Shown piece after piece: positions 31,898 to 41,540 of a stretch of 64,000 nucleotides of DNA. The notes under the pieces were generated by a model. It did no database searches. It saw nothing but the letters and a program-made list of their open reading frames with translations, and was not told the DNA's origin. The DNA comes from Pempheris klunzingeri. Lineage: Eukaryota; Chordata; Actinopteri; Acropomatiformes; Pempheridae. The stretch's first letter is position 1, and each line of letters opens with the position of its first letter. The stretch is taken from NCBI RefSeq assembly GCF_042242105.1, contig NC_092029.1:21066885-21130884 (forward strand), read 5' to 3'. A program made the position numbers and the translations under genes.

Positions 31898-33506
31898 GTG
31901 CGCATCTCATCTTGTTGTTTGGCGTATGGATGTCCATGATCAGCACAGCTGGTACCAGCAATACGTTTCTAGGTTACTACTTCACATTTAAATCATTTAT
32001 TTGTTTTATGCTTTTTATGGCTTGTTACTGCTTTACATTCCATTTTAGCATCTTCTAGCTTATTATTTTTGGTTTTGGCCCATGCTCTCATAAACCTTGT
32101 TCTCAGTAGTGGCAAGCAGCTATTGACAAAGTTAGCTAGTTACAAAGCAAGTGGGCTGAATATTTTTCTCAGGAGCTGGTGAAGACCAAACCAGAGCTAA
32201 CAGGAGATTGGACATTTGTCAGGTGGCCAAAAACTGCAAATGAATGCTAATGTGTCTGCTGAATATTTACAGTAAATATACAGTACAATAAATTGTTTGA
32301 TAATGAACTAATCTACCATAACAACTTCATAAGATATTACGTTCCATGTTCTGCATCCAGCTTCTTTTTCTGCCAGCCCCTAGTGGCCAAAACAAATCAA
32401 TCGATGTATTCATAAAGTTATTAGTAATAATTCAATGTGTGACCAAAAAGGCAAATGTCATGTATCCAGCTGAGCTTTTGTGTCCTTGTCTTCCAGCCAA
32501 CCTCTTCACATTCTATATGATCTGCTTCCGTAAATGTGGGATGTCCGATACAGCCATCATTTACCTGGGCTGTCTGGCCATCATGGACACCTTCTACCTG
32601 GTGTGGGTGATCCTTATTGACCTGACCCTTACCTTCTGGCTACTCCAACCCTTCTGGCACTCCCATCCCATGTGTGGCATCCTGGGATTCCTGCAGTATG
32701 GATCGCTCTACAGCTCCTCCTGGATTGTGGTGGTGTTCACCATTGAGCGCTACCTCGTTCTCCGCAGCACAACAGCCAGGCAGCACTTCTCCCAGACGTG
32801 GGTCACTAAACTGACCTGCGTGGCTATCGTCCTGGTGTCGCATCTTGCCTCTGTGCCACTTGGCTGGATCAACATCGTTTCACCCGTCACCTTTACTGTG
32901 GATGGGGAGAATGTGACGCTGCCCAGGTGTCATTACCGCAATGAGACCTACTCTACTATTATAGTGTGGATAACCACCTTCCTCTCAGGGGGATGCCCCA
33001 TTGTGTTGGTGATCATCTTCAACTACCTCATCGGGTACCACCTGTGCCGTGCCAGCAACCTTTTCACCAAGGAGGAGCGTCGCGTCATGCATGGGAGGAG
33101 CACTAAGGGAATGCTGAGGAGGACCATCCTGCTGCTGGGTACCGTCTCTGTGACCTTTGTCGTGCTCAGTCTGCCCCGCTTTGTCACATACTGCATCCTG
33201 AGAACCAAGTACAACAGCGAGAACTTCAATAGGAATGACTACAGCATCCCCATCAATGTGGCTGGAGACCTGGCCAACATGCTGCAGAACCTCAACTCCA
33301 CCACCAACTTCCTGCTCTACTGCATGGTCAGCCGGCGCTTCCGACAGGAACTGGTCCAGGTGGTGATTTGTAGGGCGAAGGCTCGTGAGCTGGGTTCTGT
33401 CCTTACCCACACCACCATGAAAGTCTTTTCTGTTGTAGATCACAAGGCCTCGCCCTTCAACGACCCTGTGACTGTGGTGCTAACCAATCTCAAACAGAAG
33501 GAGTAG
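31819..33506 (+). CDS. Orphan class A GPCR, GPR139-like (two exons, complete)
   Basis: Exons 31819-31897 and 32497-33506 join in frame (ATT CCA G|CC AAC) to give 362 codons ending TAG. Seven hydrophobic segments are seen. TM1 runs from YYPLLCIMGIPANLFTFYM. TM3 follows a Cys (HPMCGIL) and ends in ERY, the E/DRY motif. The second extracellular loop has a Cys (LPRCHY) and two N-glycosylation sites (NVT, NET). TM6 is VTFVVLSLPRFV, and TM7 ends NSTTNFLLYC, a variant of NPxxY like that of GPR139 (NTAINFFLYC). The GxPAN opening of TM1 is also GPR139-like. It is therefore a plasma-membrane receptor of the GPR139/142-related type expanded in fish. Ligand and coupling cannot be read from the sequence. 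The intron splits TM1. It lies between fyn and traf3ip2 on the same strand. Confidence 0.88.
31898..32496 (+). other. GPCR intron
   Basis: A 599-bp intron with GTGCGC donor and GTCTTCCAG acceptor. Nothing is recognised inside. A retained-intron reading frame (from 32346) exists but lacks the conserved start of TM1. Confidence 0.85.
32497..33506 (+). CDS. GPCR exon 2 (rest of TM1 to C-terminus)
   Basis: The 1010-nt exon holds TM1 end to the tail. The C-terminal tail after FLLYCMVSRRFRQEL is about 58 residues, ends LTNLKQKE, and contains VICRAKA, a possible palmitoylated cysteine. Codon use is GC-richer than flanking DNA, as expected of a constrained exon. Confidence 0.92.
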
Positions 33507-33559
33507 AGAGGATCTAGAAGAATGGACAAGGATCAGACTTTCCAAATAATTATCCTTTA

Positions 33560-34020
33560 AGTATATTCATTCTTGATCTTGGAAATTGTAGTTTGATAAA
33601 ATAATCTTAACCAAAGGCTCACAACCACATTTCATCTGTGGTACTTTGGTCATGTGGTGACAACAAAGCCGTCTCCATGATGGAAGTAATGGAAGACGCA
33701 GGAAGCAGACCTTGAGTTTAAGCATAACTTCAGTTAATCCTGGGCTCTATTGTCACCAGAAACAGACATTACATCACTGTTTTGAAAGCCACCAGACTCT
33801 GTTGTCATAAGCAGTAACATGGCAGTTGATGGTCTAGTGCTACCTCAATCAGTTAGTTTGTTTGTGTAATTGACCAAATCAGCAGTAGACCAGAAGACCA
33901 TGTTCTTCAAAACGGAATTACTGTTTTTGTCAAAGGAGTCTGGCGGCTTTAAATGGAGTGATATAACAGCTGCTTTGGGTTAAAGAAAAAGGATTCAGCT
34001 TATCTCGTTGGGATGCTTTT
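33560..34020. repeat. Foldback-type interspersed repeat
   Basis: An arm at 33774-33817 (with GCCACCAGACTCTGTTGTCA) is complementary with a few mismatches to 33918-33961 (TTGTCAAAGGAGTCTGGCGG), about 100 bp apart. Text to the left (GATCTTGGAAATTGTAGTTT) recurs near 42890 (GAGCTTGGAAATTGTAGCGT), so it is an interspersed family, not unique sequence. No coding potential is seen. Confidence 0.65.
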
Positions 34021-34104
34021 CATAATGTTGTCCAACACTTCAAATAACAAAGTGTTGGATAACAGTCGGCTAGCTGAGGTGATCTACTATACCAGTTCCA
34101 AAAC

Positions 34105-34157
34105 TTATACCTGTGCCCTATTTACATGTTTTACATGTAAATAGGGCACAGGTATAA
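34105..34157. repeat. Perfect 25-bp inverted repeat with 3-nt loop
   Basis: The left arm starts TTATACCTGTGCCCTATTTA and runs to 34129, the loop is TTT at 34130-34132, and the right arm 34133-34157 is its exact reverse complement. In RNA it would fold as an uninterrupted hairpin. It sits just downstream of the foldback repeat. Confidence 0.95.
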
Positions 34158-34239
34158 AAATATCAAAGTTGGCCTTTAAGATTATTTTGTGAACTTATCC
34201 TTTCATTTTAGATTTAGTTTTTTTAGCCACCTAGCTGTG

Positions 34240-34475
34240 TGGCTCTGGGGTTGGCAAGGTTGGCCAACACTTTGGTCCAGAAGGAAATATGTCTTCTTGA
34301 TGTGTTTCCATGAAATTCATGGTCCCCAGAGCATGAATCCTGCTGACTTTGGTGTTCCAGCTGGCTTTCCAGCTAGTGTTGAACAGTGTGACACAGTGTT
34401 TTCACTTTTGAACCTTTATGATCCCCTGACTTTCCCTCTCGCACCTTCATGAGGTTGACACGTGGTTTTGAGTGA
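34240..34475 (-). repeat. Teleost interspersed repeat, copy 2 (inverted)
   Basis: TTCATGGTCCCCAGAGCATG, TGACTTTGGTGTTCCAG, GATCCCCTGACTTTCCCTCT and CATGAGGTTGACA are the reverse-complement words of the repeat seen at 5440-5800. Non-coding. Confidence 0.6.
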
Positions 34476-35593
34476 AATAAATCACCACCTATCGGATGGA
34501 TTGCCATGGGACTTGGTTATTTGAAGGCCATGCGACAAAATTGAAATATTTTCAAAAAAATAATAAATGTGGATGGACTATTGTAACAATGGATATAATC
34601 AAGTGAAAGCTTAAGGACATACAAAGCTATTTTCCGGTATGTGATGAATCATCCAGGTCACATGAAGTTGTAAAAGAAGAACAACTGGACCTGCATGTCA
34701 GCCTTAAAAACGTTTAACTGCTCATCCAAAACTGCTGCATGACATTCAGGAGTAGTGATGTGTGCTAAATAAAATGTGAATGCATAGGAGCAACGCTGCT
34801 GGTGATGTTCAGTATGTGTAAAGCCAACTGTCTGCTTTGTGACTTTCCTGAATGTATTGCTTGATTCACGTGTCCTCTTTCCCAAGTGTTGGATGAATGT
34901 GACCCGCCGTCTTTCAAATGAAACACTCATACCTGACTGGCCACAGGACCCGGCAGTTAACGCCACACATTATTTGCATAAATGGGTCATGAGCCACTCC
35001 CTTCTTTGCATGGTGGGAATGTTTCCTGTTTGCCTTAGAACAGGTTTGAGCTGTGTGCCTGAGGGATCAGCAGCTCTAAGAAAGGTAGGCATGGAGGTTC
35101 AGTGAGCTCCTGCTTTATTATCTTGTACGCAACTTTATAGGGAGGACACACTAGAACTGTTCAGGATACGTTTTTATTCGTCATTTCAGAAGGCAGACCT
35201 GGCATGCCTTTAGATCAGTGATTTGACCTTTGGACCAGCTCACAGCGGCCGTGTTACACGATATGTTACAAGGTAAAAGGTACAGCTAATGTTCCACATG
35301 TATTCAGTGAGGAGTAGAAGAGACATAAAGGAGAAATGTGAATACTACTAAATGCTCCTGAGAGCAGTTCATTCTGATACTTTTCTATCTGCTATGTTCT
35401 TTGTAAGATTGTTTTAATGAGTAGTGATAGTTTCACTTGTTGGTAGTGGCTTTGTTGGACCTGTCAGGTGACACCACGGCTGTGGTAAGACACTGTATGT
35501 GTCTCTTTAAGGTGCCGTGCTCTATTTAATTCCTTTGACGCTGTTTTCATTTCCACTTCACCAGAGGCAACACACACACACCACTGTGACAAA

Positions 35594-35609
35594 ATGGACT
35601 CTGTTAAAG
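35594..35609 (+). CDS. traf3ip2: traf3ip2 coding exon 1 (16 nt)
   Basis: ATG in ACAAAATGG, followed by MDSVK and one base, then the donor G|GTAAAG. The short exon is supported because its phase fits the next exon and restores an N-terminus close to the human PVEVDE motif. The 5' UTR boundary is unknown. Confidence 0.7.
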
Positions 35610-38600
35610 GTAAAGAAACAAACCCCGTCAGACTCGCAGCAGTCATGAATCTGCCAAGCCTATCGAGAAGTCTTCCTGAGTGAAGTGCAAACCTGTTTTT
35701 CTGCTGCCTCTTGTCAGAACTTTGCCCTCATCAGAGCGTTCCTGTGGAGATGGACGAGGGCATGACATCCTCCCATCTGGACTTGGTGTGGCCCCCCTCT
35801 TGCCAGCATTGCCATGGACACACAGAGGCCAGTGAAAGGCCGGAGGCATGTGGCCGTGAGCAAGCCGGGGGGGCAGTTCATGACGTCAGCCAGTGGAGAC
35901 CCCCTCAGAGCCAGTACCAGCATGACCCCAGTGAAGCCTATTACGCCGCCCTCCAACCTCGCTTCATTCCCCCTGCACAGACAGACAGACAGACAAACTC
36001 CCCCCACCCTGCAGGTGTCTGGCTTCATGATCCCAGAGACCAGGCGCTGCGGTATGGACGGGACCTCATGGTAAACCACAGTAGAGGCCCCTCACACTCT
36101 CCCCAGGAGGAGGCAGAGAGCTTGGAGCCCCCTTTTCCTCTGGTGTCTTATGATAACTGTGTCCCATCACAACACCCTGCAGCTCGTGTGCCCGGTCAGT
36201 GTCACTGAAACAACACACGGCATCATACACAGGGACAAACACAACATAATAACACACACACACACAAATGTATGTATCCTCTTGGATGATATCACACGTT
36301 TGTGTTCCCTTCTGAGAAAAAAAAAAAGCACCGTAAAAGAAAAGAAGGAATCATCATTGATTTTCATTCTAACTCTTAAACACAAGATTCATTTATTTAT
36401 CAGTGGATGATGATAACGATGTTTAAAGGGTCAGTTCACCCACATTACAAAAACATGTTCGACTTGATGCAACATTACACTAATAATTAGCGTCATGAGA
36501 AACTAACACCCCCCACTGAGACCCACACACATTTTAGGACTTATTAATGCAGTGTGAGCTAACTGTTCCCCAGCATGTAAAAGCCTGCTATACCTCAGAG
36601 ATTAATATACGACAACAATAAAGACAATAGATGCAGATTTGTTGGTAGAGGGCTGATATGTATACAGATAAACTACCCTACTACCCTGCTTCTAGATTAT
36701 CTTGTGTATTATAATATTTTAGCTTTGACCATCACCTCCTGATTGTCACTTGGCAGAAATATTTTTCCACCTTTTTACTGTCCCAGCAAAACAGTCAAAC
36801 TTGTGAGCAAACCAATTTGGCACATATTTATTTATTTGCTTGTTTAGGGATGGTTAGACCACCACTGCTCTAAAATATCCCAACACATTTTGCCACCCAC
36901 AGACTTCATATTTTATTTTCTAATCCATACCAAGTTTTTCCTTTCTGTTGAAAAGGATTTCATTTTAAAAGTTGCCTCCCCAGCTCTGTTAAATGTCATT
37001 TGGCTGCTGCTCATTGTGTGTTTATGTTGAGACTGGTTGACCTCATTACTGCTGACCTGGAAAAAGTCCAACCCAAGAACTGTATGTCTTCTCCACATCT
37101 CTCTGCAGGCCCCAGTTCAATGCAGGGGACTCGTCTCAGACAGTGTCCATGCTGTCCTCCAGCAAATCTGCCCCAACACAACGATAATTATCGTCATTTT
37201 AATCATGATTACCCAGCGGACTCGCACCAGGAGCCGCAACACCAACGGCTGTCGTGGTATGAGATCGATTCCTTGACTGTCTTTAACATCTGATGTTTTA
37301 ACACTGATTCCTGTGATACTTCACAGATGTCATACATAACACCAGATTATTTCCCCCGACAGGAACCTCCCCTTTAATAGGTTGCAACTTAAAGATGCTC
37401 CAGGCTCTGTGCCTCAGTGTGCGGCCCCTCCTAGAGATATCATGCACGAGGTCAGCGTGGATCACTCCTTCAAAGCTGCTCCAGGACCAGCTATAAGGGA
37501 GATCAGGAGGACCATCAGCCTCCCTGAGGAGTGTAGTAAGTCACAGCTACAGTGTCCCAGCATGCACATGTGACTGTAATGAGGTTTTTTTCTAGTGTTG
37601 AAGAATCCAGTAGAACCAGTCTGAATGATTTTTCCTTGACAGGAAATGTTTTCATCACATATTCCAGTGACAGTGCAAAAGAAATACTTCATTTCACCAA
37701 ATTTCTGACCGATCAAGGCTTCAGACCAGCAGTGAGTTCTGTCACGTCTTCGTCACCTTTGATTCTCGGCGCCTTTCCATACAAACACTCACACTCTGCC
37801 TGCCTCTTGACAGATCGACATCTTTGACAATGCAGTCCGGAACATGTGCATCACCAAATGGATGGACAGATTTTTGAATGATGTAAGTCATATGACTGTT
37901 GAGTGTGAGGACTGTTGAGTCCGAGCAGAGAATGCATCAAAGCTGACAGTGAGATGCCATTTGACAGAAATCGGTGCTCATCATTGTGGTCATCAGCCCC
38001 AAGTACAAGGAGGACGTGGAGGGAGATGGGGAGGACGAGCACGGCCTGCACACCAAGTACATCCACAACCAGGTGGGAACTCATTCATCGGGACAGCCGT
38101 CAACAGCTGAGGCAGGAAGTGTCTGTGTGACATGTCGCCCTCTCCTGGCAGGCTGAATCCACTACAGCACTTTTTACTCCACTACATGATGGCTTTAGTT
38201 AGTTTAGTGCAAAGTTCTTTTCGGATTCAGATTAATGATACAAAATATGATTAACAGATAAGTTACGATATTGGCCCCCAGGGGGAAATTCACAGGCTAC
38301 ACAATCCACACAACAGTGTCGATGGCTCCAGTTGAACTCCCAGTAAAAATAGACACATAAGACAAAAACAAAGGAAGCGGTGAATTGGTGCACTGATTAT
38401 CTCTCTTTCTATTGGTGCAGATCCAAAATGAGTTCATCCAACAAGGCTGCCTGAACTTCAGACTGGTACCTGTGCTGTTTCCTAATGCAACCAAGGTAAG
38501 GTACTGAACATTTAAGATGAGCATTTCAGTGCAAACCCCCACCCACCACTAACTGGTACAGTAACCAAGAACACAGAGGCTACAATGGGCCCGTGTCATG

Positions 38601-40939
38601 TTGTTTATGTTCATGTTTATTCATGAATTTCACATATTTCTGTTGGCATGTTGTAGACCTAGTCCGAGGTTTTGTTTTAAAACTGTTCTACAGAATCCAG
38701 ACCATGCCCTCTTTCACATAGCCTGAATTAAGGCAGGAGCCTGGCACTCTGCACAATAAGCAGCTGTCATTGTGGATTCTCTTACAGAACGTCTACCTTT
38801 CCTGATATTGTGTTATCCCAGAGGACCTCTTATTTTATCTTGACATACCTGAATTTAACATCCATCCATTATATCCTGCTGCTGCCTGAATTTAACATTA
38901 ATGTGATATCTCCACATCTGAAATAATCAGCTCTTGAGGTAATACTAAGATCCAAAAGAAAACCTGATTGGCTTATAAAATGTTAAAGCACTTTGGGTGG
39001 TCAAAAACACTAGAGAGGTAGTTCATCTACCATTTAGAACAGCAGAAATCGTATTGTCTTACTGGTCAAATTCAAGCATCAGCTCTGAATTCTGTCTGTT
39101 CTCAGCGTTGTCTCACTTCTATCAGCTCCTGAGCACAGCAAAAGAACTCCTGCTCTCGCTGTGTCTCTGCTGCTGTTCTGAAACCGGAAAGGATCATTTG
39201 TCTTGGACTGATTTATTCTTTGCTTATTCCTCCTGAAGGGTGTGTCAGGGGAGAATTATTTTAAGGTCCCACAGGATCTTAGCTCGGTCATTCTAAACCA
39301 CTTTGGGAGGTGTCTTCCATTCTGACTAGGGGGCTTCCAGCACACACTCAGATGTTCAGTGTGCAGCTCCTCCTGTACACTATGCCAGCCACTTGGTTGG
39401 CCCTTGGTCTTTGGGGCCATCTTCCTGATGTATTTCTGGGTCTTGTTCATTTCCAGAACAGCTTATTATACCAGCGGGGTATCTGATGACTGGCAAGGCT
39501 CAGACCTTGTTCTTCCCATTCAGCCGACTTTTCAGGACCTGCCTCTTAGATCCTACTGATGTTGTACATTTTCCAAACATTCCAGTATCCATGTGTGTGG
39601 CACTCGTAGTCGTAGGCTTTCTTCTGGTCAATCCAGGCAGGGCACAGGTTGGTCTTCCTGGTCTTGCAGTCCTGGGTGATTGCTCTATCCACCTGTAGCT
39701 GGTGCTTGGCTTCCTTTCTGGGCCTTGATCATGTATAGGGCCATGTGCCGACTCATCTTAGCTGCTATGATGCCTGACAGGAGCTTCCATGTTGTAAAAG
39801 AGGCAGGCTGGGACCGGGGGTCCTTCATGATCAGGACCGTCTGCCTTTGGGGTAACCACTCTGAGTGAGTCCCATCCATCAGCAGTTAGTTCATCTGTGC
39901 TGCCGGGTGGTCATGGAGTGGGGTAAGTTTCCAGTGGGTGTGGATCATGTGCTGGACGTCTGTGATTGTGATGGTCACTGGCTCTTGCTCTGGGAGATCG
40001 CTGTGGTCTCCTCTTAGATCCACCAGCCGCTGAGCATCAGTGTCATGTGATGTCTCCTTCTCCCATATGCTCTTCCAGTGCTGTTCAGTCTCCTGGGCAG
40101 ATCTGTTCTTGTGGGATTACCTTATTTCCTTAGCTCCTCACACACTCACACACACACACACACACACACACACGCAGTCTCTCTGATGACACCCTTATTG
40201 CAGCTGAAGTGCTCATATCCAGAGTGACTCTAACGGCGCTTTTCCACTAGTACCTACTCGACTCGACGCGGTTTGGTTGGTTTTCTGAGTACCACCTCAA
40301 CGTGGGTGGGGTCGTCATAGCAAGGTGGGCCGAAACTCCTCTGACGTCATTTGTATGCGACACAATACAGAACACACAGCACAACTAAGAACTCGTTGGA
40401 CCACGCTGTTGGTTTACGTGCTGCCATTTTCCACGTTTCACTTTTGGCTAAATGATAAAAACGCCCGGTCTCTGTTTCCAGGGTTTTAAAAATGGCGGCC
40501 TTGATTTTTGTGAACGAGTCGCTCTCGTGACTCATCCAGTGGCGTCACTCCCTGGCCAATCAGTGGCCTGCAGTATGTTGACGTCACATTTTCAGCTCGA
40601 CTCAGCTCGCTTGGAACCCCGGCCGAGAAGGTACTAAAATAGTACCTGGTACCAGCCAGGTACTATCACCTGGTGGAAAACCAGAAAGACCGAGGCGAGT
40701 CGAGCCGAGTAGGTACTAGTGGAAAAGCGCCATAAGTAACTTCCAGTAACTCTCCCCACCGACACTGTGCTGCCTCTGTGTCCGTGTCACAGAGACATGT
40801 CCCCAGCTGGCTGCAGAGCACCAGGGTCTTCCGCTGGCCCCTGGACACCCAGGACCTGCTGCTGCGCCTGCTCAGGGAGGAGCGCTACGTCATCCCGCAG
40901 CGGGGGGCGAGCCTCACCCTCACTGTGCGCCCCATCTGA
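35594..40939 (+). CDS. traf3ip2: TRAF3-interacting protein 2 / Act1 (CIKS), complete, nine exons
   Basis: Act1 is the cytoplasmic adaptor of IL-17 receptors. Its SEFIR domain binds the receptor SEFIR, and its N-terminus recruits TRAF6 to activate NF-kB. Exons 35594-35609, 35718-36194, 37109-37256, 37363-37535, 37643-37731, 37814-37882, 37968-38072, 38421-38495 and 40793-40939 join without a frame break to 432 codons and TGA. Human Act1 is 574 aa; the fish middle region is shorter. Residues 12-19 (SVPVEMDE) match human SIPVEVDE and contain a PxExxE pattern compatible with TRAF6 binding. The SEFIR domain spans about residues 273-410: [14 protein letters not shown], then [69 protein letters not shown] and RLLREERYV. 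Position next to fyn and rev3l agrees with human 6q21. Confidence 0.94.
35718..36194 (+). CDS. traf3ip2: traf3ip2 exon 2 (N-terminal region)
   Basis: The 477-nt exon lies between CTTGTCAG and GTCAGT. It encodes [17 protein letters not shown] and a low-complexity Pro/Gln/His-rich segment of about 140 residues with little recognisable homology, typical of the disordered half of Act1. It includes a CAGACAGACAGACAGACAAA repeat at 35980-35997. Confidence 0.85.
36195..37108 (+). other. traf3ip2: traf3ip2 intron 2
   Basis: A 914-bp AT-rich intron; a short CA run near 36254-36268. Nothing else is seen. Confidence 0.8.
37109..37256 (+). CDS. traf3ip2: traf3ip2 exon 3
   Basis: The 148-nt exon lies between CTCTGCAG and GTATGA. 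It encodes [20 protein letters not shown] and [13 protein letters not shown], resembling the human HYHCPG...GHDYPRA region. Phases fit both neighbours. Confidence 0.8.
37363..37535 (+). CDS. traf3ip2: traf3ip2 exon 4
   Basis: The 173-nt exon encodes [15 protein letters not shown] and ends [10 protein letters not shown], equivalent to human TSNLPEELRK just before the SEFIR domain. Donor A|GTAAGT. Confidence 0.88.
37643..37731 (+). CDS. traf3ip2: traf3ip2 exon 5 (start of SEFIR)
   Basis: It encodes [20 protein letters not shown] and [15 protein letters not shown] is the first conserved box of SEFIR domains (human KVFITYSMDTA). Confidence 0.93.
37814..37882 (+). CDS. traf3ip2: traf3ip2 exon 6 (SEFIR)
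   Basis: It encodes [20 protein letters not shown] and LND, matching human [20 protein letters not shown]. Phase 0 at both ends. Confidence 0.93.
37968..38072 (+). CDS. traf3ip2: traf3ip2 exon 7 (SEFIR)
   Basis: It encodes [19 protein letters not shown] and [16 protein letters not shown], matching human MIIVAISPKYKQDVEG and [13 protein letters not shown]. Phase 0 at both ends. Confidence 0.94.
38421..38495 (+). CDS. traf3ip2: traf3ip2 exon 8 (SEFIR)
   Basis: It encodes [20 protein letters not shown] and PNATK, matching human [20 protein letters not shown]. Donor AAG|GTAAGG. Confidence 0.94.
39235..40130 (-). mobile_element. LINE fragment, R2/R4-Dong-like, antisense
   Basis: Minus-strand frames give [20 protein letters not shown], the [13 protein letters not shown] [36 protein letters not shown], then [19 protein letters not shown] sequence and [24 protein letters not shown] sequence. 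This order ([15 protein letters not shown]...AQKG...PHTWI.ECLE) is that of a fish non-LTR element close to R2/R4. It is 5'- and 3'-truncated and carries stops. Clade assignment is from memory. Confidence 0.7.
40147..40173. repeat. (CA)n microsatellite
   Basis: An uninterrupted CA run between the LINE fragment and the MITE. Confidence 0.95.
40234..40732. mobile_element. MITE with TAA target duplication (Harbinger-like)
   Basis: Terminal inverted repeats: CGGCGCTTTTCCACTAGTAC at the left and GTACTAGTGGAAAAGCGCCA at the right, complementary except for the last base. It is flanked by TAA on both sides (40231-40233 and 40733-40735), the target-site size of PIF/Harbinger elements. The subterminal parts (CTACTCGACTCGAC and CGAGTCGAGCCGAGTAG) are also complementary. 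No transposase frame is present. A hAT relationship is possible if the TAA match is chance. Confidence 0.85.
40793..40939 (+). CDS. traf3ip2: traf3ip2 last exon (end of SEFIR and C-terminus)
   Basis: It begins after GTGTCACAG and encodes [33 protein letters not shown] and [10 protein letters not shown], then TGA at 40937. Human ends EEYVAPPRGPLPTLQVVPL. It is GC-rich compared with the flanking transposon-derived intron. Confidence 0.95.
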   Translation, partial: RHVPSWLQSTRVFRWPLDTQDLLLRLLREERYVIPQRGASLTLTVRPI

Positions 40940-41430
40940 GAAAAACTGAAAAGGACAGTCACAAGCAATTTAAAGGAAAGGTGTTTTTGCTTGCTGTAGG
41001 TATGACTTTGTCCCACATGTCCATCACTTGTTTCTGTTTGTTCTGTAGATCTGAGCTTCATGAACAGTGTTACAACATTTACAGACTTTTTTCACTGTTT
41101 TGTTAGAACTAATTATGACATTGATATATTTTTTCAAACTATTAGAAACTTTGATTTGCTCATGTCGTGCTGATGGGCTTGCTGTACATTGGCAGGAGTC
41201 ATGTATACGGTCGAGCCAATCATTTAATAATATTTGTGGCTCCTTGGGGGCAGTGGAGCAAGTTGGAAACACAATATTAACATAAAGTCACTCTACAAAG
41301 TTGATACAGCAGCAGCTTGTGGACCATTAAACCAACGACTTCAACATCACACACTTAACTCATACTTAACATGAAAACAGGGATTCAGCTTTATAGAGGG
41401 ACACCTTTCAATGTTGACAACCATGAAATG

Positions 41431-41540
41431 GAAACTGTAATTCAATTCAATTCAATTCAATTTTATTTGTATAGCCCAATATCACAACAGAGTGTCTCAT
41501 AGTGCTTTACAAAGTTCACTAATTGTTAAAGCGGAACATA
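41431..41540 (+). repeat. (ATTCA)n plus teleost interspersed repeat, copy 1
   Basis: TTCAATTCAATTCAATTCAA followed by TATAGCCCAATATCACAACA, GAGTGTCTCA and GTGCTTTACAAAGTTCACT. The same text recurs at 61326-61412 almost unchanged, so it is a young, common repeat. Confidence 0.85.

Larger units (their letters stand above)
33507..35593. other. Spacer between GPCR and traf3ip2
   Basis: It holds the GPCR 3' UTR (end unknown; one AATAAA at 34476-34481 lies within a repeat), an inverted-repeat element near 33560-34020, a perfect hairpin at 34105-34157 and an interspersed repeat at 34240-34475. From 34500 to 35590 nothing is recognised; the traf3ip2 promoter should lie at its end. Confidence 0.6.
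38496..40792 (+). other. traf3ip2: traf3ip2 intron 8, built mostly of transposons
   Basis: A 2.3-kb intron. It contains an antisense LINE fragment (39235-40130), a (CA)n run (40147-40173) and a 499-bp MITE (40234-40732). Only about 60 bp separate the MITE from exon 9. Nothing is recognised in 38496-39234. Confidence 0.85.

Noticed and set aside
32346..32496. Alternative GPCR start within the intron-retained frame (ATG at 32346)
   Set aside because: The frame lacks the GxP-AN opening of TM1, which is restored only by splicing from 31897 to 32497.
35814..36079. Overlapping open frames on both strands in traf3ip2 exon 2
   Set aside because: They are shadows of the GC-rich coding exon; only the frame continuing PVEMDE joins the neighbouring exons in phase.
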